This document shows, in pieces, positions 10,671 through 21,424 of a stretch of 28,581 nt of DNA (within the stretch, counting starts at the first letter, position 1; each line of letters starts with the position of its first letter). Made by a program: the position numbers and the translations under genes. The notes beneath the pieces were generated by a model that saw nothing but the letters and a program-made list of their open reading frames with translations, made no database searches and had not been told where the DNA came from. Source of the stretch: Welwitschia mirabilis (lineage: Eukaryota; Gnetophyta; Gnetopsida; Welwitschiales); the NCBI GenBank assembly GCA_051453625.1, contig JBOZIK010000001.1:185007167-185035747 (forward strand). Reading direction: 5' to 3'.

Positions 10671-11034
10671 GGTAGAACCTACCTCTTTACTCCTAGTAGG
10701 CTTACTCTGATGGGAAAAATGAATGCTCTTGCTTCTATTTTTTCATTTCTTTTTTGTAATTTAGCCCTTCTATTTCCATCATTAGAGTCTAGCTTTAGTC
10801 TCCTATAGGTTTTTCATGGTTTACTTTAAGCTCCTTCTTTTTAGTAGATGCATTTGAGGGTGCTGGTGTACATGGTGAGGATTGACGTGGAGAATTCTGA
10901 TATGAGAGTAATGCCTTAGTACTAATTTCTTAAGTTTGGTGGTTCACTTTAGGTTTTCTAGTGGCCTACTACTTGGGGCTCCATCCTTAGATATATTTTG
11001 TGCTTGTTGCTTATTCTTAGGGAGCTAAGATGAT

Positions 11035-11640
11035 CCTATTTTCTTAGTGCATTCTCTAATGTTATGTACAAGAATTTTACAGTTAGAATAGCAAGGTGGA
11101 AGTCATTTATTTAACACCTCCTTTTTAAACTCCTTTCCATTTGGGCTATGAAGCTTAATCTCAGTAGGTAGTTTAGCCTCTACCTTAATCTCTATGCATA
11201 CTTGTGTATAAGTTAGTCTAGTACGATAAGCAGTGATTACATCAGTGCAGATGAGGTGTTTAATCATGTTGGAAATTTTGCTCAATGTCTTTTCTCCCCA
11301 AAGATTTGGCTTGAGGAAAGGAAACTTTACCCATAAAGGGAAATGCCTTATTTATATTAAATCAAAATCAAAGTTAAGAAATCATGACTGAAGTATTAAT
11401 GATCTATTATTGAATGGTCATGATCCTTGGTTCAGTATCTTGTACATTAATTCCTCAGAAGAAAAGTTGAATAAGAACAAACCTCAATCTATATAGATGA
11501 TCTCAAATAAGCTAGATTATCCCTATATTACTCAAGTGAAGTTCTCTATCTAGGTAGGGTTTGGCCTGATGTTAAGCACATACCCCATAAGGCTATTAAT
11601 CCATAAGGAGTTCCTAGCATTCCATTTGTTTCTATTGATT
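11035..11640 (-). pseudogene. LINE ORF1 remnant: DUF4283-type region and CCHC zinc knuckle
   Basis: ORF1 of plant L1 elements binds the RNA. The minus strand at 11280-11340 reads HFPLWVKFPFLKPNLWGEKT, the conserved PLWV.FP.LP...W block. It continues as LSKISNMIKHLICTDVIT, RLTYTQVCIEIKVEAKLPTE and SPNGKEFKKEVLNK (11103-11285), all in family order. One frame later, 11035-11105, PPCYSNCKILVHNIRECTKK is a knuckle with one extra residue between the first Cys pair (CX3CX4HX4C). Sequence upstream of about 11450 is weak. From about 10670 to 11035, corresponding to the ORF1 C-terminus and inter-ORF region, nothing specific can be named. Confidence 0.85.
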
Positions 11641-11929
11641 TGAACTTCATTATTGTTTTCATATTCCTGTGGGTAGAACTGAAGGTTCAATCCATTTTCC
11701 TTGGAGTAGTTCCTAGCACTGATGTTTGTTCATGAGGGTTTTTCCTTTTATCTCATGCTGGATCAAAAGGATAAAACATTGTTGTAGTCATTGGGGATTA
11801 AGAAAATCTTAATAAAAGCTATTATGAGTCAATGGAATAGTGGTAGTGCAAGATGCCATGAAGGAGGAGCTCATTAGCAAGGGGGATCTATCATGTGCTT
11901 GAGAGCCCTAGCCATTCCCAGTGTTTCCT

Positions 11930-11944
11930 GATGTCTCTAATTTT
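11930..11944. repeat. LINE target-site duplication, right copy
   Basis: GATGTCTCTAATTTT, identical to 6712-6726, at the 5' end of the minus-strand LINE. The flanking sequence after it (ctaaagttaagatttaa) continues the alignment with repeat copy B. Confidence 0.88.
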
Positions 11945-12362
11945 CTAAAGTTAAGATTTAATACTTTTATTTTGAAAAGTACTAGTTTCTATCTCACATT
12001 TAATTAGAAAAAGAATAACTTATTATCTTCTTTAGAGTTAGTTAGATGGACTTTACTGAGTTTATGGGTGCCTCCTTAAAATGTATTTGTTTTTATTTAG
12101 ATCTTTACATAACCACCTACATAGCATATAAATAATAAGGAGAGAAAAAACTATGAAAGTAGATTTATACCACTCAAGGAGCATTAAAGAATGCTTAAAG
12201 CTCTTTTATTATTTTTAAAGAGTTTATCTTTAGCCGTAAGGATGTATTTCCATATTATCTAAATAGTTTTTGTTGTAGTATCTTTATGGCCTTCTCACAA
12301 GCTTTTAATCTTATACTAAATATGTATTTTGTATGTTTTCTAAAGTGAATGTCAAATTATTA
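11945..12362. repeat. repeat copy A, right part (direct repeat of ~13881-14360)
   Basis: Continues copy A after the LINE. Matches with copy B: aagatttaatacttttattttg against agatttaagactattattttg, atttataccactcaaggagcat against tttataccactcaaatatcat (near 12166 and 14132), and ctttatggccttctcacaagc against ctttatagccttctcataaga (near 12281 and 14270). On the minus strand KDKLFKNNKRALSIL (A) and KDKIFESNKICLSIL (B) stay in the same relative frame. Similarity fades after about 12362. Confidence 0.72.
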
Positions 12363-12402
12363 TTTGGAATCATACACCTTTCTTATAATAAGGCAAATTG
12401 AA

Positions 12403-12471
12403 GATGCAAAGGTTTAAATCCATAACCTCTTAAATTAGAAATAAGTGTCTCACCAATTAGATTACTATCCC
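12403..12471 (-). other. degraded tRNA-like stretch (tRNA pseudogene or SINE head)
   Basis: The minus strand reads GGGATAGTAATCTAATTGGTGAGAC..., resembling a tRNA acceptor/D-arm (A box TAGCTCAATTGGTGAGAGC). About 40 bases on comes GAGGTTATGGATTTAAACCT, resembling the T arm and B box (GAGGTCATGGGTTCGAACCC). The total is about 69 nt. Both box sequences have lost their CpG, and no clean cloverleaf is expected. It could be a SINE head or a tRNA relic carried by a larger repeat; no A tail is visible. Confidence 0.4.
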
Positions 12472-13053
12472 ATTAGTATTTATGCTTTAGAGGTTTTACT
12501 TTATTCTTATCGAATACCTAATTGAATAATATGCTTTAGACTATTTAATTAAAAATATAAAATGTTCCCTCACCTCTTCATATGAATAGACTAAATCCAC
12601 CTTGATAAGTTCTATTTTGAGATTACCATTCTCAAACAAAGAGAGCATTATGATTTTTTAATGAATTGGCTTTTACTAAAGCTGAAAAATCATAATGGAT
12701 AGAAAACACTTAGTGAGTAAAACTATTTTGTCTACTATTTATATCTATTATCTATTATTCCTCTTATTAGGCTTCCATTACTTAAGTTAATAAAACTGAA
12801 AAGTTACTTTATGAGTTCATGTTCGAATATAATAATGATTTGAAGGAATCTCATAGTCTTGCATGAAATATTTTTTATTTGCTTAAGAAAAGAAGTTTGG
12901 GTACTTTTGATTAATTTCTGCAAAATATCTTTTTCTTTGATAAGAGATTAGCTAATTATTTTAACTTCATAAGACGATGTTAGAATTTAGCTTTTGAATA
13001 ACTAATTACTACTTATTAAAACAAAGCAAGATGAAAATGTATCCATCCTATTA
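12472..13053. other. unassigned AT-rich spacer between repeats A and B
   Basis: No open frame over 60 codons, no recognisable motif and no similarity to other parts of the window was seen. Without the LINE, the distance between the starts of copies A and B would be about 2.0 kb, of which this spacer is the non-repeated part. Confidence 0.5.
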
Positions 13054-14360
13054 ACTAGTTCACATCTCTAATGAATGTTAAGATTCAAGAATTTTTTATG
13101 GTTAAAAGAGTTTTAATTACATGAAAAATGATTTATAAGATTATTTAGAATAGTATTTTTATATTTTTTTAATATTTTATCACTCTAGTTATTTTTTTAA
13201 GACCTTGATTGGTAGCTAATTAATTTAATAAAAATGTGGTTCCCCTTTTGTGTTTGTACTTAAATAATCACTAGGTTTCATAGAAAACCATTTAAAAGCT
13301 TTACAGTAGCTCAATTTGATACATCTTACTTTGTAAAGTTTATTTCATAGGTTTCTAATGTAATTCATGTTAAAGATAATTTTTTTTAACTTATAATCTA
13401 AATGTAGTAAAAGATCATAGTGCTCATTATTTTTGAAAGAGATATTCATTAAAAATCATTATGATAAATTCTATTGTTTCTTAGATTTAAATATCCGATG
13501 GATACTAAGAGGTCAAATAATATAGAAATTACTTGTTTTAAAATCAAAAAGGGGGTTGGGAAAGGGAAGAAGAATTAAAAAAAATACTTTTTGAGCATCT
13601 ATTTTACTAAGGTCTACTTATATATAAAAGGCTTCTTCATATGGGATTTGCAACTACTACTTATACGTTTTGTAATAATGATGATACTTTTAATCTTTAC
13701 TTCACTAGTTACTTTATGGATAAAAGATGTGGGTTCTTAGATCCTTTTAATGATTTCATCTAAACAACAACTTTCCAAACCACTGTTATTTGATAGTGTT
13801 TTAAATCCTTCATCATTAATACAATCTAAAAACATTAATAAAATCATATTTTTCAAAAAGTTTATAACTTTACAATTCTAGATTTAAGATTTAAGACTAT
13901 TATTTTGTAAAGGATTTATTTTTATGTTCAAGCTAAAGTAAATAAAACTTAATTAGAGTTGAATTATCTCCTTTAACTATTGGAGTATTGGTTAAATGTG
14001 AGTAGCTTAGTTTTATAAATGCCTCATTAGAATNNNNNNNNTCTACACCATGTTGTTTTTGTTTTGGCCTCCATGCCAATTCTTTCATATCTTATAACTA
14101 AAAAAATAGAGTGTGGAATACAAGAGTGATTTTATACCACTCAAATATCATGTAACAAAGGATGCTTAAACATATTTTATTACTTTCAAAGATTTTGTCT
14201 TTAGTTAGGACATTGTATTTCCTAGTCACAAGAATTTTTATTTTTTTTCCATTTTTAGTTGCACTATCTTTATAGCCTTCTCATAAGATTCTTAATCTTG
14301 TACTTAATAAGTATTTATTTGGAATTTCCTTAATGCTAATATTAAATTACTATTAAGAGC
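13054..14360. repeat. repeat copy B, without the LINE insertion
   Basis: Direct repeat of 5823-6726 plus 11945-12362. The position matching the LINE insertion is about 13861-13880 and is uninterrupted (aaaaagtttataactttacaattct), which makes it a paralogous empty site. Copy B carries the assembly gap at 14034-14041 and a short G-rich insertion near 13550-13570 (gggggttgggaaaggg) that A lacks. I saw no LTR or inverted-repeat signals at the ends. What the repeat originally was is unknown. Confidence 0.75.
14034..14041. other. assembly gap (8 N)
   Basis: Eight undetermined bases inside repeat copy B. The same region of copy A, around 12075-12090, aligns on both sides, so the true gap is probably small. 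Confidence 0.95.
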
Positions 14361-14597
14361 TCAAAAATCCTCATACTTTATGTTTGAAAAGAATAAAAAA
14401 TTTTGATATTTGTTAAATTAAACTTGCTTTCATTTAATAAAATGATAAAATCATTATAATAAGATGCTAATGTACAAGTTCTAATATAAATCTAGTGAAA
14501 ATCACATTAGAAACTACTATACTATACCATTATTATATGTATCCAAATATACATCAAGATAATAGGATGGCAGTTTACTTGGTGGGTTAGTCATTAT
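14361..14597. other. unassigned AT-rich flank left of the Athila-like element
   Basis: Nothing recognised. It forms the left flank of the gypsy element. The five bases before the LTR (ATTAT) do not match the five after the other LTR (CTCAT), so no target-site duplication is preserved. Confidence 0.5.
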
Positions 14598-15850
14598 TGT
14601 AGTGTATTTTTATGCAATTTTTTTACATTCTTATTAAATCCCATCAATTACAGATATATATCACATAACATAACATACTAGTATGAATGGAAGTGACCTA
14701 AATGTCGTAATCCATCAAAGGCACTAGGCAAAAAGAAAGAGAATTAATTTAAGTAATGTATTTTTAGATTTTTCTTTTAGGTTTAATAAAATGAAAAGTG
14801 TAATATAAGATAATAAACACAAATTTAATGCAAATTTAAATTACTTTACATGTAATACTTATCTAACTACCAAATCTCGGTCACTAAGATCAGTCTTGCA
14901 TAATCTAGATCAATAAAGAAAACTGTCACTAAATAAAACTAATCTAGGCTATTAAGTGCATTGAATAAAATATGGAAAACATGCAATAGTTAATCTAGGA
15001 AATATAAAATGCAATGAAAGATCCTAAACTAATGATTTCAACCTTGATAAAGGTTTCCCTTCATGACCTATATCAATTATTAAACTGTCATGAAATCATA
15101 ACCAACACAAACCATAAGGTACATGCACATGAATATAAATAAAACTAAATGACAATTTTTATTAAAAGTTAAACCAACATCTTATTACAAAGCAACAACA
15201 CCTTAATAAAGAAGACAAAATTCTAACGCCAAGAAAGACCCATCTTTATGAGTAATGGATGGAACTTTAGGACTTTGATCTCCTATCATGAGAATGTCTA
15301 ATGTAATGAAGATGATCGGAGTCAAGGAAAAAGGTGGTATTTATTAATAATAATAAGCTCAAAAATAGTAAACCTAACAAATGCAAATGAAACCATAATT
15401 ACACATGAAAATCACATGACACATTACACAAGTTAGGCAAAATTTGATACATTGACTGAAAATAGTTATTGTTCTATATGTCATCTATACGATTGTGGAG
15501 ATGATGTAACATTAAGAGAGTTCTATATTTAGCCTTCATGTCAGTCTAATCAGCATCCTAATTAGCATGTAACTAGTGTCATATTGATTATCATCTAGAT
15601 GATGGAGGAGATTATATACTTCTTCAAGCTCTTCAATCAATTGAATTTGACCTAAAGAACATTAATTCCTCCTCAGAACGTAAAGTATTATAATTAATCA
15701 AATATGCCTTCAAAAGTGCTGGTATTTGTGTACTTTTATTATTTTCTCCTTGACTCTTAATAATCATTGTTTTTTACTTAAACCTCTTTAAATGTCCTAT
15801 AAAATTACTCAAAATATCCCATCAAAAATATATAATTTATCTTAGCAACA
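14598..15850 (-). repeat. 3' LTR of the Athila-like element (left copy)
   Basis: Aligns along its whole length with 22124-23377. On the plus strand it begins TGTAGTG and ends CTTAGCAACA, i.e. TG...CA ends. Shared landmarks include aaaaagaaagagaatt (14731 and 22258) and ttcttcaagctcttcaatcaa (15621; its counterpart is at 23149). A possible sense-strand TATA-like string (AAATATAGAA) lies at about 15521-15532. Two copies of the palindromic motif lie near 15479 and 15588. Confidence 0.88.
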
Positions 15851-15877
15851 TAGCCCTCTTAGCCTTCTCAATCCCTG
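15851..15877 (-). promoter_or_regulatory. polypurine tract of the Athila-like element
   Basis: Directly internal to the 3' LTR, the sense (minus) strand reads gaaggctaagaggg. It is purine-rich but interrupted, as expected for a decayed plus-strand primer site. Position, not sequence strength, is the main argument. Confidence 0.5.
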
Positions 15878-16598
15878 ACAAAGTTGACGAACAACTATAA
15901 TTGTGAGCTAAATTAACTAAGATAAAATACTAACTAAGGATATGTAAATTAAGTTTAAAATCTTAATATGCAAGATGAAATCTTAAAATTAAATAAACTA
16001 ATTTTTTTTAACTTGGCAAATGAAGTAACAATGTTATCATCTTAATTGTTGTCTAGCTAATTATGGGAATAATAAGATTTTAAAAATCTATCTATAAAAT
16101 CAATTACTTGTAACTATACTCATCAGAAAATAAGATAAAACTAGTACTAGTGCATGAGCCCCCACTTAAAAAATTTAGAAAATAGTAATTAAATATTAAA
16201 ATAATAGGAACATTATGAGAGTTAACCATAATAACTTAGAAAAATGATGTGCATGTATAATTAAAAAGACTGATAAATCAAAAAATGATATTCATAAGAT
16301 AAATATTCAATTTTTAAGCATAATCTACAAGGATAAATACATCAAAAATAATTAATCATAAATTATTCCCTTCATCCATGGTTTCATAAATCACTTATAT
16401 CATTCTTAAAAGGAAAACAAACTAAAAGTATTTTTTTTTGGTTAAGTACATGTTTTACTAAACAATACCCATAATGTAGCTAAATCAAATAATAGGCGAT
16501 CAAGATTAGACAAGTATGTTATACATATGTCTTATGAAAATATAAAAATAACCCTTAAAAATTAAAAATTTTTGCTCAAAATATCTTAAAATATATCT

Positions 16599-16646
16599 AC
16601 CCTCACCACCCCCTCTCCCGCCCCTCTTCCTCTCCCTCACCAACCA
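16599..16646 (-). other. G-rich tract, predicted G-quadruplex on the element's sense strand
   Basis: On the plus strand there are C runs at 16600-16602 (3), 16609-16613 (5), 16617-16619 (3) and 16621-16624 (4), then CCC at 16634-16636. The minus strand therefore has four runs of at least three G with loops of 1, 3 and 6 nt, which meets the usual G3+N1-7 rule, plus a fifth run. This is the most GC-rich spot in the window. G-quadruplex motifs in and near the LTRs of plant retrotransposons have been described; formation here is a prediction. Confidence 0.7.
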
Positions 16647-16856
16647 GTCCTGCAACATAAGTGAATTAATACATCCTGTATTGCATTAATGTAAGAAGAA
16701 AAAAGATGAAAATTCAAGTTAAGTACAATTAAGAAAAATAGATGTGCCTAGGATAAGTATTCTATGCATGAAAAGAAGGGTTATAAAGAGGTAAAAAAAA
16801 AAAATGAAATATAAAGATGATGCACCTCAAAAATTATTTATGCATCATTTGCCTAG

Positions 16857-16885
16857 TTGTCTAGATGATAAGAAGGATGACAGGG
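16857..16885. repeat. palindromic motif copy (ttgtctagatgata...)
   Basis: Reads ttgtctagatgataagaagg followed by atgacag. It is close to the leader copy at 21924-21953 and lies in the 3' non-coding region of the same element. Confidence 0.65.
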
Positions 16886-17769
16886 TTGTGTAAAAGATCA
16901 GAAAAAATGAAAGAATCAGCAAACTAAGTAAAGCTTAGATAGCACTAGGGAGGTTTTAGAAAGGTATCAAAGAATCTGAAAGACGAAAAATGACTAATAA
17001 TCATGATAAATTAGGGTATGATAAAGGTGGTGAATGCACCAAGCTAAGGAAGATAAATAAAATATGCCATGAACTCATAATAATTGAAAAATAGTACTAG
17101 ATGCCTCAAAACTCAAAAATAAGATTAAAGAATAAAACTTGAAAAGAAACTAAGATGATAGATGGAAAAAAATTAGCATTATAATTTAAAGAAACGTTAT
17201 TTTCTTAAAATAAAATTAAATTCTATAAAGAAAAACTACAAATAAAAATAAAATTTGCTAAGAAAAACTACTAAATGATTAAGTCCTATGCATTTGTGAT
17301 GAAAAAGTACAAAAATTAATTTAAATTACCAAAGAAAACAACTAAGGAAAACAAAATGGAAATGGACAATTTAGAAAGATTAAGAAGATTGTGTACCTAC
17401 CCTAAATTTAAACCTAGCAAACCCTCATAGAAAAAATCATAAAATCATTTGATTAATAATGCATGAGATAATGCAAAAACTTCATAAAGTACCACTTGAA
17501 TAGGCATTGATATGATGATGCTAAGTAACTAATGTTTTTAAATAATGAATGATAAGATCAGAAGCTGCTAAAAAATGAATTCAACTACTCACATTCCAAA
17601 ACACACCTGAATCCTTAAAGTGAAATGAGAATGTAGTAATATTATAAGCTCAGTAAGTCTATGAAATAAGTAATGCCTTTGATGATACTAGGAACACCAC
17701 TAATTCTATAGCATTAAAGTATTTTATTCTAATCCATGATGAGGGGAGTCTAACCATAGTCAGAGAAGT

Positions 17770-18960
17770 AGTAACTTATGAAGCATAGCCAAGTGACCCC
17801 CAAGAGGAGTTTTCATATCTATCAACATAGCTAAAGCTCCTCTTAGGAAAATTTACCCTACTGTGGTAGGATATCATGGTGACTATGAATTTAGCATAGA
17901 AATAATAAATCATTTTCATTCTTCTTATTTTTTTCTTAAATACTTCTTTAAAATAAATCCCACATGACCACACACTCTCAAAGATGAAGGTGAAGAAATA
18001 AGATGAAAGATAAGGAAAGAACATCCTTAAATAACTAAAGGCTCATTTCATTGAGAGAAACACAAAAACTAAAGCATCTTCCTTTGAAATGAAGTTCATA
18101 GACATTTGAATGTCTTAAAATTAGATAAATTCAATCTTATCACTTGAATTCCTAAGTAAAAATTACTAATCATGATAACTTCATAAAGTAAAACATTAGT
18201 TAAGTTAAAGATGTTTAAGTGATAGCATGACATCCACAAAAATGTTCAAGGTCTTTTGACAATTTATGGATTTCTAACCTTGTCCATTATTTTGAATTTC
18301 CCTAGTGTTCAAATTGAAAATCTTAACTAAGCCATTAAAATGTACTTTATCTAAATATAAAAACCTAACTATCTAGAGATTAATTTATTAAGAAAAATAA
18401 AAAATAAGGAGGAATTTGTTTAGGTCCTAAGGTAATGTATTTTCTTAGAAAAATAAGGATCAAACCAAATAGAGATCAATTGATAAAACATGAAAGGTAC
18501 ATATGCATGATAAGGTAATATTTTGGCTCCATAAAATTTATATGTAATATGAGAGAGAAAGAGTTTAGATAATTCATAAAAGAACAATATTTTATCAAAT
18601 GCCTAATATAAAGAATTCGAAATATAGATTTCATTTAAAGATTGATATTGAGGATGAAAAGATTAATGGTTCTATTAGGAATTAAAAATTTCAAATAAAG
18701 CTTCTTAGGTAAATGATGAAAGTAGGTTAACATACTTAAGAAGTTCTCTAAGTCTCAAATTAAAGTATGAATTATCAAAAAGATAATATTTTCTATAATT
18801 TAGTAGTCCAAGATATCCCAAGTTATACTTTTAAAAATATTTATTATTAGAAGCTAAAATGAACTTAGTAGAATAGGAAAAGATGTTTCTTTGAATAGGT
18901 TTAAAAGAATGGAATGGAGAAACATTTTAAGATTTTTTTAAATTAGATTACTATATTGGA
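17770..18960 (-). pseudogene. env-like / plant-transposon-type region of the Athila-like element
   Basis: Translated pieces on the minus strand, interrupted by stops and frame changes: GYLGLLNYRKYYLFDNSYFN then LRLRELLKYVNLL (near 18720-18830), NVLLYEVIMISNFYLGIQVI (near 18150-18210), and FFPYLSSYFFTFIFESV (near 18000). Their order and spacing recall the W..L...YP.LV.EFYANL, LLY.I..G..INLG..I and LPY...L...IFE.F blocks of the env-like or 'putative plant transposon' proteins of Athila-type elements. The 82-codon open frame at 17776-18024 is the end of this region. An Asn/Lys-rich low-complexity stretch (about 18960-19170) precedes it; on the plus strand that stretch gives a hydrophobic open frame that is only a shadow. 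The assignment is by motif resemblance, without a search. Confidence 0.45.
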
Positions 18961-19379
18961 AAGGATAGGTCTATTTTTCATTAACTTTGGTTGTTATTCT
19001 ATAGGTTCTTCATTATTTCTTCTTTCCTCATTGTTGTCTTTGTTGTCAATGTGTTGAATATTTTGTGTTCTTTTCTAATTAGTAGTTATATATTCATTTT
19101 TTCCATTATTTTTATTTTTATTTTGTTGATTTTTTATTTTTCTAACTATCATTTGGGACTGTTATTTGGACAACGGTGATGGATGATGAGGCTTATAATA
19201 AAATTTTTCAATTAAGTTCATATGTCAAACTTCTTTCCCATTTCTTCCTCATGATTAGAACTATTTATTTCTATTACATTTTTATGCAAAATTGATTCAT
19301 GTAGCATTATTAATTTCATTTAAACTAGATGATGTTGAATGAATAAAGTTGGTATACCTCTTTTTTCTAAGTTTTTTTA

Positions 19380-19960
19380 ATACAAATATCTTTTTCTATA
19401 GCATTAAAAACTTTCATAGTGTATGTCTTATTACTAGTATGATACTTCATTAATCCAAGTCATGTGTCTATAATGCAATGAGCGATTGCACAAAAAGCTC
19501 TTCGTAAAACTAGTGGATAACTTTCATCATATTTTACTTTAATTAGAATCATATCTATGTGGTATAAGGATTTTTCTATTCGGTTAACTAAGTTTGTAAT
19601 GATCCCTATAGGCTTCTTAGTTGATAGATTAGCTACTTTTAATATGATTTATATAGGTTTAATTCTTTCTTCTAATCCAAGTCTTTTATAATATGAGGCG
19701 TCATGATGTTTATACTTGCTCCCATGTTAATTAAGCTTTTCTGATTTTCTTATTTCCTTCTAAAGTAACACTTACTATAGCTACTCTAAGGTTTTTAAAT
19801 TTACGTCTTTTTTGTATGACTAAGTTAGAAATAGATTGATCAAGGAAGACTCTACTATGGATAGAACATTTTTGTTTTTTTAAAGTTGGTCTTTTCACAA
19901 CTTAGCATACTTAGGATTTTTTTGCAAGAGTTTCAAAAAGGGTGAACTGTTATTATAATT
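19380..19960 (-). pseudogene. Athila-like gypsy aspartic protease remnant
   Basis: The minus strand near 19700-19730 reads ALINMGASINIMTPHIIKDL, where the family has DLGASIN.M; the catalytic Asp is Asn (codon at about 19726-19728). It continues as VANLSTKKPIGIITNLVNRI (near 19590-19640) and YPLVLRRAFCAIAHCIIDT (near 19455-19515). These match the LADRS..YP.GI...V..V and P.ILGRPFL.TA...ID blocks of Athila/Tat proteases. It would process the polyprotein. Several stops and frameshifts are present. After YTMKVFNAIEK (near 19410) the family would continue into reverse transcriptase, which is not seen here. Confidence 0.82.
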
Positions 19961-20439
19961 TTGCATTAAGTACTCATCAAAAGTGGGATTTGTTTTAAAT
20001 CAAAGGATATATTATCTTTTCTTTTATTCTTTTGTGAAGGCTCATCTAAAGTTTAAGGGAAATTATATGTTTCCAAGATTTGTATGTCATCCTCTTTGTT
20101 ACCTTCCTCATTCTTTTTAGAAGTTGAAGTCTCACAGATAGGTAGTATTGTATCAATTGTTTTATAATCTTTTTTTACTTCATTTGGATTTGGAAGAGTT
20201 TGAATTACAAAATATTCTTATGATCTTTGAAGGGCTAACATTGGTTTATGAAAATATTAACTAAATTTTCAATGTTTGTACTAGTTTTTCTCAAATCTTT
20301 TATAACTAGTTCCTTTCAATTTTGATTTTGAGAATTTGAAAAGCTTGGTAGGAAGTTATTTGATTGGAAGTTAAAATTATTTAATCTATTTTCAAAAGGT
20401 TTTCAATTATCTTAACCACTTATTTCTTATTGATATTAC

Positions 20440-21424
20440 GTTTAGTTTTGAAAATTAGAAGGCCTTTGGTTAAATGCATATACTTCTTCAAGTATTTTCA
20501 CTTTACAGGTTGGGAATAAGGGACATTTTTCGTTACATGAGAGTTACCTTTACATATATCACATATTGATATTATACTCTTTTCATTTGCTACTTTTGCA
20601 TTTATATCTATTTGAGTGTATTTCTCTAAAGAAGTAGTAAAATACATAATCACGTTTGTTGTATTATTTTAATCTTCCTTCTTATCATGTTTTTCTTCTC
20701 TTAAGTCTTTTATCGTTTGATCTATAGTTTAATTTTCTTTAAAAGTTGGTTTAGATAAAGTTTGACTAATTTCAACAAGAGATTCCAACAATGTCCATGC
20801 ATTTTTTAAATCTAAATTCATTAAGTTGCCATCACGTGAAAAATCTATAAGTTATTTAGTTTCTCTATTCAATCCACTATAAAGTAATCTATTAATTATT
20901 ATTTAAGGAATTCATTGATAGGACTGGAATGAATTGCTATAATAAATCATTCATATGTCATGGAATAATCCTCATTAGATTGTTATTGGAAATTTATGAT
21001 TTCTTTTTTTCTTTTTCTTATTATGCTCTTACTCATGAATCTTTTGATAAAAGCATCTTATACTTGACTTTAAGTTGTAAGACCTTTATGAGGTATAGTT
21101 TTAAGTGAAAGATTTACTCTATTTATAACTATGATAGGAAAGATAATCATATAGGTTCTATCACTAATTCATTTCTTTTTCATTTCTTAAAGTAAACATT
21201 AATTGTTCTATGTTGACGAGATGTTAAAAAGGACCTTCATTAGATTCTCCTAAAAATGTTGGATAGGCATTTAAATTTTTTAACTCTACATCATCACCAG
21301 GAGGTAAGTTAAAAAGGTTTGGAATTTCATGTTTTCTATGGGCTATTAAATCTTTAAGTTTGATATTTGCATCAGATGTATTTGCATTAAGAGTTCTTAT
21401 CATGGTTGAGGTATTGAATGGCAT
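20440..21424 (-). pseudogene. Athila-like gag remnant
   Basis: The N-terminal part is open at 21224-21424 (MPFNTSTMIRTLNANTSDAN...), with NLPPGDDVELKNLNAYPTF near its end. The capsid part follows in broken frames: RFMSKSIIRKRKKEIINFQ (near 21030) resembles the KFFP..RT..IRKEI..F segment, and IDFSRDGNLMNLDLKNAWTL then LESLV (near 20780-20840) resembles DA..GGAL..KT..EA..LIE. Farther on, CDICKGNSHVT (near 20545-20575), followed one base out of frame by KCP, is a CX2CX4HX4C zinc knuckle with a 1-base frameshift. Gag packages the element RNA. The part between about 21220 and 21060 is too decayed to assign. Confidence 0.75.

Larger units (their letters stand above)
6727..11929 (-). mobile_element. 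L1-type non-LTR retrotransposon (LINE), near full length, inactive
   Basis: About 5.2 kb on the minus strand with the plant L1 layout: ORF1 with a DUF4283-type region and CCHC knuckle, then ORF2 with apurinic-type endonuclease, reverse transcriptase and a zf-RVT C-terminal domain, then a 3' untranslated region with a short A tail. A 15-bp target-site duplication flanks it, so both ends of the insertion are defined and there is no large 5' truncation. The reading frames are broken by stops and frameshifts, and the RT active site is mutated. It inserted into repeat copy A; the related copy B lacks it. The target, read on the minus strand, is ...TAG/AAAATTAG, which fits the TT/AAAA preference of L1 endonucleases. 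Confidence 0.93.
15878..17769 (-). other. non-coding 3' region of the Athila-like element
   Basis: About 1.9 kb without coding similarity on either strand, A-rich on the plus strand. It contains one clear copy of the palindromic motif (16857-16885), a weak one (16047-16072), and the G-rich tract at 16599-16646. Long 3' untranslated regions after the env-like ORF are known in Athila elements. Confidence 0.6.

Noticed and set aside
5823-14360. Repeats A and B as the two LTRs of a small retrotransposon
   Set aside because: Neither copy has TG...CA ends at the homology borders, no primer site follows A or precedes B, and the enclosed ~690 bp has no element features.
18991-19179. 62-codon plus-strand frame encoding a strongly hydrophobic, membrane-like peptide
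   Set aside because: It is the complement of an Asn/Lys-rich stretch of the minus-strand Athila-like element. T-rich DNA gives Phe/Ile/Leu/Val runs by composition alone.
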